The notes under the pieces are model-generated. The model saw only the letters and a program-made list of their open reading frames with translations, searched no databases and was not told where the DNA came from. The translations under genes were made by a program, and so were the position numbers. A stretch of 64,000 bases of DNA. It comes from Calycina herbarum. Its lineage: Eukaryota; Ascomycota; Leotiomycetes; Helotiales; Pezizellaceae. How positions within the stretch are numbered: position 1 is the first letter of the stretch; the number at the start of each line of letters is the position of its first letter. The stretch covers positions 354,658-418,657 of the forward strand of contig LLEY01000045.1 of the NCBI GenBank assembly GCA_001414485.1, in the 5' to 3' direction. This document shows, one piece after another, positions 1 through 11,609 of this stretch.

Positions 1-470
1 GTACGGAGGACGCGGTCAAAAGTATGGGCGATTCAGGCTTGTAATCTGTAATGCCCTGAAAGCTCTGATTCGCCAGCCTCCCTGTAAAACGCGTCGATGC
101 CTGAATCGCCCATACTTTTGACCGCGTCCTCCGTATTCAGGCTAAACCAACGACACCCTCTAACATTTCCAAGGGGTGTCATGTTTAGAACAGGATTGGC
201 AACTACCTTTTCTGTTTGGCGTTTGGTCCTTGACAAAAGATATGCTCCACAACTTTTAATGTAAGTGCGAGGCGCATTTTCGTCTGCGGGCGGAACCTTT
301 GTTGTAACGTTGTATTCCATCCATATTTGGGACTAAAAAGACCAACACCGACTAATTAATGTTACACAAGATTAGTAAGAACATATTTGGGGGTATTCGC
401 TATCCCCCTCCAAATCTGACAAATTCGCTCGCTGCTGTGGTTTTATTTTACATCTCTTCAACTACACAAG
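1..470. other. Gene-free left edge
   Basis: Upstream flank of the first gene. The only clear structure is the perfect inverted repeat at 2-135, listed separately. A short open frame on the minus strand (33-320) resembles nothing I recognise. A G-run and a C-run facing each other near 385-412 could form a weak hairpin. The promoter of the gene starting at 471 must lie here, but I cannot point to a specific element. Confidence 0.5.
2..135. repeat. Perfect 37-bp inverted repeat (hairpin or MITE-like)
   Basis: Positions 2-38 and 99-135 are exact reverse complements, separated by a 60-bp loop. The arms begin TACGGAGGACGCGG. No flanking target-site duplication can be judged because the left arm starts at the second base of the window. 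A small fold-back transposon remnant is possible, but nothing internal identifies a family. Confidence 0.8.
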
Positions 471-2021
471 ATGGACTCCTCAGTTATGACTAAAGAAATG
501 TGGGCAGCCGTCGACAATTTCCCTCTTGCCCAGCCACCGCCGGTGCGTTTTGCTCGCCCATCTTCAGTTCTAGGACTGATTGTTGACTTGTTCATTTGAT
601 AGGGTGTCGTTGCCAACCTGGACCATCCAGTATGGCACGGACACGGAATTATCATTACAGCTTCGGTTGGTGTCCCCACTATGCTAGTGATGGCAGCAGT
701 AAGAATATACTCCAAATGCTATCTTACAAGAAAATGGGTCATGGATGACTGTGGGTTGAGTCTTTTTGACTTTCGATAAATATGCTTGCTAACAGTTCTT
801 AGATATTTTCCTTGTTAGCCTGGTAGGAAAACCGACATGGCATCAAGCTTTTTGTGCTAAGCCCATATATAGGCATCAGCTCTAGCTCTGATTGCTCAAC
901 ACGTCGCCTGTATTTTCATGCTTCAATTTTGGGCTTCATATCTCCGCTAACATTTGGCAGTGGTTCGTGGTGGAGCTTACGGGTACCATGCATGGGACGT
1001 CAAAATCGGGGAACTCACAAAGCCTGTGCTGCTGGTACGTTGCTACCTTCCGTATTTTTGGCCTAGCACTAAATTCTTCTGTAGAGATCCTTGGTTCTCC
1101 AAGTAATCACCGGCTTGTTGACTTGGCTCATCAAACTCGCTCTGTTTAGCCTTATTTTCCACACCTTTCGTCCACTGGCATATGTTCGTCGACTGGTTTA
1201 CATTGGACTCTTCCTTTCGGGGGCATATTACATTGTTGCAGCAGTCGTGAATGGAATTTATTGTGGTCCTAGGGGAGGGACCGATCGAGTGTCATACTTG
1301 GCTGGATTGGGTTCGCATAGTTGTGGAAATCCTTCCGGCATTATCCAGATTTTTAGCGTCCTGTCTGGTGTAGTGAATCTTACCGTCGACCTCTACTTGT
1401 TAATAATCCCCTTGAGGGCAATTTCGAAGCTCAACCTACCCAAAAGACGAAAGGCGGGTGTCTTTCTCATTTTCCTCACTGGAGGGGGGTAAGTAGCACT
1501 ACCGCTATTAGATTTTTTTTATATCTAATCAACTCTTCAGTGCATGCGTGATGAGCATCTTGGTGCTTTATTACCGAACGCTAGTCTTCAACCATGATGC
1601 TGCAAGTTCTTGGAATAACGATATCACACACCGAATTGTTTCTATACTCACCGTCTCGTAAGTTCATAGTCACTTGCAACCATCTATTCAATACCACCTT
1701 GCTGAATCGGAAAATAGAACACTTGAGTTTTGCGTTGGTGTCATCATTCCTTGCATGGCCCCGTCAGCGAAAATCTTGAAATTAGCTTCTGATCAAGTCA
1801 ATATCTACATGAGCAGCAAATTTACCGGTTTTCGGCGTACGAAATCTCATGATTCAATGAAAGATGAGAGAGAGTTAAAGACGATTGGGCAGGGTGCTTT
1901 TCAGGAAAGAAGATTTCCAGTCGAAGCATCATTTTCGCAAAATGATACAATCGATAGAATGCTTACGCAGATACCAAGAGAGGCTGTAGTCAACGAGAGA
2001 ATCAGAAATGGACATCCATAG
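471..2021 (+). CDS. Fung_rhodopsin-domain integral membrane protein, copy 1 (PTH11-like/SAT-cluster type)
   Basis: This is a predicted 391-residue seven-helix membrane protein of the fungal Fung_rhodopsin family (the type often annotated as satratoxin-cluster or PTH11-like). Eight exons are read at 471-542, 603-750, 803-822, 873-909, 961-1034, 1085-1488, 1541-1657 and 1718-2021; they sum to 392 codons. Family landmarks are the DDY motif after the first helix (residues 72-74, split by an intron), the segment GAYGYHAWDV, a long hydrophobic core from 1085 onward, and a final helix ending IIPCMAPSAK before a hydrophilic, probably cytosolic tail. Ligand and role are unknown; members occur both as receptor-like proteins and in metabolite clusters. 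A P450 and an MFS exporter follow on the same strand. A paralogue with nearly the same exon plan lies at 11,610-13,313. The start is the first ATG giving this family's N-terminus, and it aligns with the paralogue's start. Confidence 0.85.
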
Positions 2022-2515
2022 GCCAAGACGAGAAAAAGTGGCAAGGTTGGATTACGAAAGGTTCATTTACTTTGGGCGAACTTTCATGCAATTATTGTCT
2101 TTTGTAGTTCTTTTTAAAAAGTATATGTTGCCTGCATAAGAAGTCAAACTGTATTCATTATCCATTCTAGCATTGCTGCATTGTACCTATTGAACTTAGC
2201 TTACACTCCTTAAATTCCAAGTTCTTAAAAACAATTAGGAAAGAATACGAAATCAAACAGGCTCTTACCTTATTCGCCGACAAAGGTATAATGCAACAGT
2301 AAAAGAGAAATAATTCCCCCAGCACTACCCTGGATACTCGTTTAGGTACCGCACGGACGGTGTGCGACAGCAACCCACCACACCAACCACCCCTAACTTA
2401 GCCTGGTCAGATACATAAGCAAGTGCTCTCCTCTATTTTTCCATACAAACCTTCTTCCGCCTTCACTCCCCTCTGCTCCATACTGCACTACATCTTTTCT
2501 CGACAACGCGCTATC
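2022..2515. other. Intergenic, upstream of the P450
   Basis: Roughly 490 bp between the stop of the first membrane-protein gene and the P450 start. It holds short open frames on both strands with no recognisable product. The last 100 bp are C/T-rich, as is common in leaders of ascomycete genes. Confidence 0.5.
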
Positions 2516-4186
2516 ATGCCCAACGTCGTTGCAGCTGTTGCGACGGGCGCAATAGCCATTTATGGTCTTCTTCACCTATTCCTACACTATACTCAAGATG
2601 CGAGAGAGCCACCACTCATATCAAGCTCCTTTCCGTTTGTTGGCATCATCTTTGGACTTGCTACGAAGAAAAACAAGTATTATGTTGAGACTAGGTAAGT
2701 TACTTCAAATATTACCGCCAAGTTAAATTCTAATTGTTCCTGTCGCCACAGCAAAAAACACAATCTTCCCATCTATACTCTCCGCCTTCCTGGAGCGAGA
2801 CTATACGTAGTGAACTCCACCTCTTTGATTCCTGCCGTTCAACGCCAATACAAGATATTGGCATTCCCACCTCTCGAAGCCAATCTAGCCATGAACGTAT
2901 GCGGTACGAGTAAAACGGCGAACGACATTCTGAGCACAAACATAAACGGCGATGAGGGATTCTGGGGGTATTCAATTACATTTTACAAGGCAATTCACGC
3001 AGCACTTTCCCCGGGACCAGGCCTTGATGAAATGAATCGTACCATGGCACGAAGGGTTACTGCCTCAATAGATCAACTATTTTCTCAACCAAATGGGGGA
3101 AAGGTTGTCAAACTGTTTGAGTTTGTCAAGCATGAGATAACACTTGCAACGACGGACTCTGTTTATGGCCCCCAAAATCCCTTCAAAGATCCCAAGGTTG
3201 AGAAGGGTCTCTGGTAAGCCCCAAATTCACTCACACCTGCCGATGTATAGCAGCTTATGCCCAGTAGGAGTTTCCAGAGAGGAATCATGATTCTGATAAT
3301 GAATTTGTTTCCCTCGATACTTGCCAGGGAGAGCGTTGCCTCTCGTGAGTATATGACAAAGGCTTTCACTAAATACTTCAAGGAAGGAGGTCATGATCAT
3401 GGATCAGCTCTTATCAAAGCCCGCTATGAGCATAGTACGGAACACAAGATACCCGTTGAAGACATCGCAAGGTTTGAGACTGGAGGCGCCATTGCTCTTT
3501 TAACCAACACTTCTCCTGCAGCATTCTGGATGGTGTACCACTTGTACTATGATCCAGCAGCATTGGAAGACTGCCGACGGGAGCTTTCTACTGTTGTTAC
3601 AACCGAAGAAAATGCGGGTCTCAAGATTCGTACTATCGACATGTCACAAGTGAAAACTTCCTGTCCCACATTATTGTCGGCTTTTCAGGAAGTTCTTCGC
3701 CTCCACACATTTGGAATCTCAACCAGGATGGTCATGAAAGATTATCTACTCGATGACAAGTATCTTCTTAGGAAGGGAAACACAGTCATGATTCCGGGCC
3801 CAGTTCAACATGGCAACGCTGAGATTTGGGGCTCCAATGTCGGGGAGTTCGATCATCGACGTTTCCTACCTCAAAATAAGCGTCACAACCCGGTTGCATT
3901 TCGAGGATTTGGAGGCGGAACAACACTATGCCCGGGACGCCATTTTTCGAGTACTGAGATTCTTGCATTCACAGCGATGTTGATTCTTCGGTTTGATATC
4001 ACACCAGTGGGAGGGAAATGGCCTCATCTCACGACAGAGAAAGCAGAACTTTGGGAGACGGCACCAATACCCGACGAGGACGTTGAGGTAAAGATTAGTT
4101 CTAGGGCGACTGAAGAGGATGTGACATGGAGAATTTTGGTCTCAGATTCTGACAAGGCGATGCCACTTTCGGCAGAAGATTTGTAA
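2516..4186 (+). CDS. Cytochrome P450 monooxygenase (CYP7/CYP8-like clade)
   Basis: A haem-thiolate monooxygenase of 519 residues in three exons: 2516-2694, 2752-3213 and 3268-4186. The N-terminus (residues about 3-24) is a hydrophobic anchor that should place it in the ER membrane. The ExxR motif of the K helix is EVLR at residues 355-358, and the haem-binding loop is FGGGTTLCPG with the ligand Cys435. The I helix reads TNTSPAAFW near residues 293-301: asparagine and proline replace the usual acidic-Thr pair. That trait is known from the CYP7/CYP8-like group, which includes sterol hydroxylases and many fungal enzymes of unknown substrate. The substrate cannot be told from sequence. The gene sits between a Fung_rhodopsin gene and an MFS exporter, all on the + strand. 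The exon 3 acceptor was chosen at 3268 because it restores a Trp-x-Phe motif typical of the family. Confidence 0.9.
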
Positions 4187-5277
4187 ATTGCTACTTCAGA
4201 CACTAGTCACCGCTCTCAGGGTATATTTGAAGCTCAATTTTAATGTGGGGTTTATTTCATATTTTTGAATAAATAACTCTTTTGGTGTTGCATCAAACAT
4301 TTTATAACCTGCGCCTCCAAGTTGGTCGGCACTTTTTTACAAGAACCACCTGCCAGGAGCAGTACGCTTTCCATTCCATGAGGCTTATGGAGGGTAGGAA
4401 ACTAGCAGGAGCCTACGCTATAAAGCCGAGTCCTACAAGGCGCAGTATGTACTGAGTGCCACGGCTGGCCGAGCTTGGGCCTCTCTCATGGCACTCAGTA
4501 CATACTCGGTCGGGTAATTTAGCTGTAGCGGGCGGGCAAGCGAGCAATACCAAAATTAGGTGGGAAAAGAGTGCTTGTTTTAGCACCTACAATAACAACG
4601 CAATTCAGAAGAAGAATTTACCGCCAGTCTGTCTAACTATAGAGAGTGTAAAGGGCTTCTGTTCGATGCTATTTTCAAAAGATTTGAGTGAGTGGTTAAT
4701 TTATTATTGGTGTTTTTGGTGAGGAGCAAGCACGGCGCACGGTCTCGTTACAGCTAAACTGCCCGATCGAGTACTAGGCCTTGTAACACTTTAGATAAGT
4801 TACACGGCCTTTACAAGGGGTGGTTATAACGCCCTGACTCGGCCCTGCTAAGGCTTGGACATCGGTTAAACTTGCATGCCTGTGGTGATGCCCCGGGGTT
4901 CGACTCTGGCGAGCTACATCCGAATACGACACCACGAACTTCACCCAATCAACGGCTGGGAAGGCACTATGGGAATTGCAGCCAGCCCAACACTCTCCTA
5001 CGTGACATTTATTATAGTGTATGCATATTGTGGCACAGCAACTTACCGTTCATTTCCTGTCATTTCCTGAGGTGTCGTAATTGTCAAGGGTATTCATATG
5101 CCGACATTAGGAGAAATCTCAAAGCACGTTGGATCAGGTTACACAACATGGTAGCTCGGTGATTCACCCTTGGTCCCGAAGGTGGATGCAAACAGGTTCG
5201 CATCCTCCATTTCAAGTTTGAACAGAAATCCAGGAAAACTTGTTGATTGTGAACAAGAAGGAAAATACAAAGCAATT
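4187..5277. other. Intergenic between P450 and MFS gene
   Basis: About 1.1 kb without a convincing gene. It contains the 17-bp inverted repeat at 4444-4506. At about 4897-4917 there is a sequence like a Pol III B box (GGTTCGACTCT), but no complete tRNA fold could be drawn around it. The promoter and leader of the MFS gene must be in the last few hundred bases. Confidence 0.5.
4444..4506. repeat. Perfect 17-bp inverted repeat
   Basis: AGTATGTACTGAGTGCC at 4444-4460 is repeated as its exact reverse complement at 4490-4506, leaving a 29-bp loop. It may be a hairpin, a protein-binding palindrome or the relic of a small transposon. No target-site duplication is evident. Confidence 0.75.
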
Positions 5278-7077
5278 ATGGAGATTTTACCAGATGCTTC
5301 CTCGCTACAGGTCAAAGACGAGGCACCCAAAGGAGATGAAGAAACCTCCCCGTTGGCAACCAAAAGCTGGCGTTTCTATCTTATTCTGGTCTCGCTGACC
5401 TTCCTTTCTTTCGTTGCCTTTCTCGACGGCTCAATCATCGCAATAGCGCTTCCGAAGATCACTAGCGAACTGTCCGCTGCAAATAACTACGTATGGATTG
5501 CAAACTCTTTTCTCGTCGCTCAAACTGTCGTCCAACCACTTTGTGCCCAACTTTGCAACATTTTTGGGCGCCGCATGCCCACGATTATCTCTATATCGAT
5601 TTTTGCTATTGGAAGCGGAATAGCTGGGGGAGCAAACGACTCTTCTATGCTGATCGCTGGGCGTACAGTTCAAGGCTTGGGGTCAGGAGGGATAATGGTT
5701 CTCATTGAGCTTATCGTATGCGATATAGTCCCCTTGAGAGAAAGGGGGAAATACCTGGGTATCGTTTTATCGTCAAGTGCTGTTGGGGCTATAATAGGGC
5801 CGGTGGTAAGTGACATTCTCAGGAAATATTTCCCTATTCTGGTCGTTTCGGAAGTCAGGATCCTTACTCCCGAGACATACTCGAAAAAATCTTGAACATT
5901 TCTCAAAGAAGTAAACTGACATCCTCTTAAGGTAGGTGGAGCGATTGCTGAAGCAGACTGGCGTTGGATTTTTTATCTAAACGTCCCTATTTCAGGAATA
6001 ATCATTATCACCATGATCATATTTCTGCGCCTTCAGCACGACAAGGAGCCTACATGGTCTCGAGCACTTTTACGAATTGACTGGGTGGGGAATTCCATCT
6101 TCATCGCTTCCATATGCTCCTTGTTGATTGGTTTAATTTTTGGAGGGACCGTTTTTCCCTGGTCATCCTGGCGGACAATTCTCCCAATCGTACTTGGTGT
6201 CTTGGGATGGATAGGTTTCCATCTGTATGAGTGGAAACCACCAGCATTTTGCAAAGAGCCCTCTGTGCCCTCCCACTTATTCGCGAACCGAACTTCTGCG
6301 GCAGGATTCTACATCGTGTTCATATCCTCAACACTTCTCCAATGGGTAGCCTTTTTCTGGCCCGTCTATTTCCAAGCGGTCCAAGGGACAACTCCCCTAC
6401 GGTCCGGTGTAAATTTCATTCCATTCGAAGCATTTCTCATAGTGGGGGCAGCCGTTGCGGGCGGTATCCTTTCGAAATTTGGACACTATCGACCACTCCA
6501 TTTGTTGGGATTCTGTCTAAGCATCCTTGGACCTGGCTTGAATATTATGCTCACACGAACAACACCCAAAGTCTCATGGGTCATATTCCAAATGGTTGAT
6601 GCTGTTGGCAGGGCATTGCTATTACCGACAGTGCTGCCTTCAATCATGGCCTCGTTGGACGAGTCAGATACAGCTTCGGCAACCGGAATATACTCATTTT
6701 TGCGTAGCTTTGGATTTGTTTGGGGTATCACCATTCCTGGTGTTATCTTTAACGCCGAATTCGATCGACATATCACAATTATCAGTGATCCCATGGTGCG
6801 CAAAGTTCTGGGTAACGGTCGAGCATATCAATCGGCTGGTGGAGATTATATTCAGTCACTTGCTCTGGTCGTGCAGCAAGAGGTGGTTTCTGTTTATCTC
6901 AAAGCACTCAGGGCAGTCTGGATTGGGGCTGTTGCTTTTGGGGTAACGGGAGTGGTGGCCGTTCTCGTGGAGAAGCACATTCCCCTCCGAACTTCTTTGG
7001 AGACAAAGTATGGACTGGAGCAAACACAAGATCGATCGGGCGAGGAAAACCACGAAGCGGTGAAACAAGAAGGATAA
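5278..7077 (+). CDS. MFS drug/toxin exporter (14-TMS type)
   Basis: A proton-coupled efflux transporter of the major facilitator superfamily, 557 residues, two exons: 5278-5805 and 5932-7077. The hydrophilic N-terminus (1-30) is followed by a first helix at about 32-57 ending in the conserved aspartate-containing stretch FLDGSIIAIALPKI. Motif A is visible as LCNIFGRRMP (residues 92-101). The motif C segment GAIIGPVVGGAIAE (about 170-183) spans the splice junction, followed by DWRWIFYLNVP, typical of fungal 14-helix exporters (DHA2 or trichothecene-pump-like). The C-terminal about 40 residues are charged and cytosolic. The single intron of 126 bp is longer than its neighbours'. Transcribed in the same direction as the P450 1.1 kb upstream, it may export that pathway's product or a host toxin; this is inference. 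The ATG at 5278 is the first in-frame methionine. Confidence 0.9.
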
Positions 7078-10000
7078 AGCGAGTGCTGGAGATAGTATGA
7101 CTCGGAAACCGTTGTCGCTTTTCTTCTACGAGTTTGTCTTCCATCAATGAGTCTTCATTCTACTTAGTACCTATATTTCTTTTCTCACCACACGTTCTTC
7201 TAAAATATAGCGTGAACATGTGTTTAACTCTCTAATGGAATAGTGTATTTTTAATTAAAACGAGTTATACCGCAAGTCTTCCAATACAGTAGCCGAGTGT
7301 CATGAAATCTCAGACTTGTGCCTTTTAATTTTTATACGCCACGTCAAAATTGCACGCAGATCTGCAACAAGATTGGGTCCCCTCTACACCATCGGCACTG
7401 GAGACTAATCAAACACCAACAACTTCAGCCACTGAAGAACCAACAGCGTTACCATGGCAGAAATCAAAGCTCGCCACACTCAAACCGCAAGGAGGTAAAC
7501 GAAGGGCATTTATCGCAGTAAACATTGTCTTCGAAGATAAAATTAGGGGGGGGGGGGGGGGGGGATACTATCCCCCCCCCTAATTACATTGTATGCGCAG
7601 GGTCGTTTTAGTATGGCAAATGTCTGTGCACCGTAAAATGAAATTAGGGGAGGGGGGGAAGAGTAGTATCAACCGCAGAATTATACAACGTTGTACTGCA
7701 TATGCAGATGGATATATGCAAGACATAATTGGAGGCATGTTGCGCTGATAAGAAGGCGATTGAAGAGCCCCATATTGTGGGTGGCAGATCTTGCCGACGA
7801 TGCTACATTGACACCTGGCATCCTAGTTTCAGAAGGGCACTTTACGATAAGCCCCACCCTCTTTCCCGATGTCTTTCTCTGTGTTTGGAAACTGACGTTC
7901 GTTGCTGTAAGCAAATCTGTTCACCGAGAACCTTGACAGTCGGGTGTCACTGTTCTCTGCTGTACTACCAGATACGACACAGTCATTCTTAATCCATGCG
8001 TTACCGCAGTAGAATACTTACGTTTTTAGTCTCGTAATTGTATTCCTTAAATGAAGAGTTTATCTTTGGGGGCAATAATACAAGACATTGGTTATTGGCT
8101 TTGCCACTTTAACAACACCAGAAAAATATATTTGCATCTCGCTTGTTTGTTAGTGGAAAGAGGAAAGTTGTATCAATCTATTAACCGGATGTCGCTTACA
8201 GAATACAAGTAAGCAATCGACCACACACACCAAAACGTATGATTACTCACTGTTTCTTGACAGCAGCAATTGGTGGAATCTAAACTTGGAATCTATGCGC
8301 CTGTCGAGGATACTATCCTCTTCACACAGAAAGCTTTAAGAAGCAGTGATAAGCGTTTATTAAATGGACAGAATATGGTTTGAAAGGATGGATGTATTTA
8401 TATATGATGTCTGAGTGGAACGAAGTTAATATATGGAAGTGTGTAGGCGTGGGAAATGGGGGTTTCGGACGACAGAGCTTGTTCTGCTTCTGATTTTGCG
8501 GTACCCTGTCTGTGCGTTCTCCGCGTTTCTTATTTTGTTTAGAAAAACAGACTAGAAAAAACTAATTCTGTAGTGTCTAGTTAAATTTCAAATACCGTTC
8601 TTCCATGAATCCTCTAATCAAAAGACCTCTTCGGAAATGCCACCAAAGATTTGTCCAGTGTCAGAAAAACATGAAATCTACCACCCCATTTCGATCAAAG
8701 TAAGCTTTCAAGACTGGGTTTGTTGTAAGCTATTTTCCGCGAGGCCCTGAGAATGTATGTCTCCCTTATGATGGCTCGACAAACCCGACAAGAAACAAAA
8801 TTGGGGAGATAGACCACTCCTTAGGACCACAGAGTGGGCTTGTTTAGCTACTCTAGCATAGGAATGAAAATCTTTGCATTCCGGATAAATCTCCTGATAT
8901 TGAACCTGCGAATGTGGTTTGGGGTTGGCGCTTCTCGAAAATATTTAGATCTGGAAGGCATGAGAAAGCAGGAAGTGAAAGGCTAGGCAATGTTTTCTAC
9001 AGATAGCTTTAGAGAATGGATGTGGCAGGGAAAGAATCTTGTTAAACACCAGATGTTGTTGAATTTTGCGGTGTCCTCCAGCACATTTGATCTTGAACTC
9101 TTGGTCCGTAATAGGGGGAACCCCAAACCCGATGGAGTATTTTGGATATGGAGTTATGCCACCAGACAGCCAACTGCCTTTCAGAATAAGAAGAAAGATC
9201 AATCCAGAGGTTTAGTAAAGAGGGTACTTGGTGCAGATACGACATATTATTAGTCTACATTTCTAGTTTCCAATATAGTTTTCGAGAAGTCCCACTTTTT
9301 CAACATCCCTGAACCCCTTTTGCCAAATCTTCACTTGATTATTACCAGCACGAAAGCACATATTTCCTAGCAGCTCGTGTACTACTGAAGTGTTCCATGA
9401 GTAGTCAATAAACAAAAATAACAAATAACAGTAAGAATTCTCTCGCTTAAGTGCTCTGGTACCTTATAACTAACTGTCCAGGTACCCTGGCCATTGGTCC
9501 GATTATCGCATAACTCGCGGCGTTCATTGCTTGAATATTGAGGTATCAAGTTATTCGTGAATCTATAGCCTATTCAAAACTATTCAAATTACTTAAGGTC
9601 AATTGCACCTGTATCTTCTTCTATCACACGGTAAGCGCTATCAATTCCATCTAGAAGACTCGTAGTCCTATGTGATCTAAGATCCGAGAGCTTTTCTCAT
9701 TAAGTCCTGAAGTAGGATTTGAAGGAGACGAGAATTCCAAAATGGAGAAGCTCACAATCGCAGTGCCAAGGACTTAAAGTGATAACTTTTCTACGGTGAG
9801 ATAGGGGAGTGGTTTGATATGTTCTACCCTGAAGCAGTATGAACCAATACTCCTGTAGATATATCTTAAGAAATCTGTTTTCAAAAGGGTCTACTTATAG
9901 GTTGATCTTGGATCGAAGAGAGTTCAGGATACTACTTTGCACCTGGCCAAAAAGACATCAAGCGTTATTACCAACCTTCACAACCTCCCACCGACCTCTC

Positions 10001-11609
10001 TTCTCTTTATCCGGATGATTGAAGCATTATGGATAGAGGTATTAGAACTTCAAATACAAGAATCTTGTTCTTCTCGCATGCATTCTTTGAGTTTGTATGA
10101 TTTGCACGGGACTTTGGTTGTTGATTCCTTCGTTCATTAGACTCTTCTTTTAAAGAGGTAGTCCTACTACCTACCCAGGAGAAATAAAATAGGACTTATG
10201 CAGTGCAGTCTAGTTTCCTGGGCTCTGAAGGTGATGATCTTCGTGAGGAAGGCGCGATTTGCTGGTTAGCGTGCGCAACCGGGAAGGAAATCAAGTTTTA
10301 TTGTCGCAAAGTATTTCAAGTAATACTAAATTATACTAGATAGTCAGAACAATTAGGTTAAAACAAGGAGCTAGCACACGTACAACAAGCAGGTTGATAC
10401 TTTTAAGTGTGCCCAATTTCCAAGCAATTGAACAAACGACTTCCAAAAAAGATACACAGGTACGGTGGAAGGGTTATTAACACACATATTTAGAATCCTA
10501 ATATACAAATCCCCTTTATAGTTCACGATACATGTTCTTCAATTGAATCGCCATCGTTGAGCCCTCTTTCAGGCTCCGGCTCTTTCGTGAGTAAAGGTGG
10601 TGAAGAAGGACCCTACATATCTTAACCTAGCGCTTGAAAATGATACGCGAGTTAATTTCCGGTCCTCCGACCGGGTCAAATCTTAGTCAAATAGTCTTTC
10701 TTTTCCTAACAGAAAGCAATTGATCGTAGGCCTTATGCTGGTGCGCCTATGGTTAAGTGAAAGCGTGCCCCTTTTGCCCTCGCTTAATTTGTCGATGTTG
10801 ACTTACCAGACGTAACCGCAAAACCATTTCGGACGGTTGCAGCTTCAACAGAATTTCTCGAACGTGAAATTCGAAATCCTGAGACTGTAAATGCTGGAAT
10901 ACTCAAAACAAATTGTACAGGGGAAAAATATTACTATTTTCCTTATCTACTGGCACTATTTCAGCTGATGGCTTTCCTCTACAAAGTAATATTACCAACC
11001 ACAATCTATTCTAAGATGAGAGTCTAAGTGCTGTATGCTTAAATGAAGAGAAAACCAAGTTTGTAGAAAATTGAGGTCACAAGAGGAGCCAGAGCGAAGA
11101 GAAACGGAAATAGAAGTATGCCTGTAAGTTCTCCAAAGGCGCATCGGAGATCGGTCCCAGTTCCGCGGTTACAAGGTCAGAATCGGTCCGCACTACTCGT
11201 ACTATTGAGTACTAATCGAATAAGGTGCCAACTAGTTGATTTTCACGGTGCAACTGAAAATCAACTACCTGACTACTTTAGTTCATATCCCCGCACTCTC
11301 AAAACATCGATGATGCGAGCAGACTCTCATATCAATAACATCCTCCCTCCACAGTTTTCTGGTTTTTGAAGGATTTTAATTCAGTTGTGTTATTACCCGT
11401 GCACCTTTCTTTATCCCCCTAAACCCGCGGAACAAGGTTATTATCCATCTTCATTGGAGCTGAAATGGATTCTACTAACAAACATTTTGGCAGATAGGAA
11501 ATCGCCCCCTCCCCCAGCCCGAGAGACCTCTGTTTCCAGGATATCTTTGAAAAAGTTGGCTATACCTTTTCGAATATTAGACCTACATAGGTGCATCAGC
11601 TGTCTTAAA
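7078..11609. other. 4.5-kb gene-poor interval
   Basis: No frame here shows a recognisable domain. The longest open stretches (for example 8990-9253, 11,118-11,369 and 11,385-11,711) have no family signature and no consistent splice partners. The most conspicuous item is the poly-G/poly-C hairpin near 7541-7586. A second G-rich run lies near 7650. The interval separates the P450/MFS group from the second membrane-protein gene, and may be degraded older sequence. Confidence 0.5.
7541..7586. repeat. G19/C9 homopolymer hairpin
   Basis: AATTA followed by nineteen G (7546-7564), a 7-base loop region, then nine C (7572-7580) and TAATT. The flanks AATTA/TAATT pair perfectly outside the homopolymers, so the arms are a true inverted repeat rather than chance. 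The G-run could also form a G-quadruplex. Length of the run may be affected by sequencing error. Confidence 0.75.

Noticed and set aside
33..320. 95-codon minus-strand frame
   Set aside because: It runs through the inverted repeat, and no homology is recognisable.
4855..4925. tRNA-like sequence with a B-box match (GGTTCGACTCT)
   Set aside because: A 5-bp T stem with two G-T pairs can be drawn, but no acceptor, D or anticodon stems fit.
7350..7583. 77-codon frame ending in a Gly run
   Set aside because: It ends in the poly-G hairpin, with no domain and no plausible start context.
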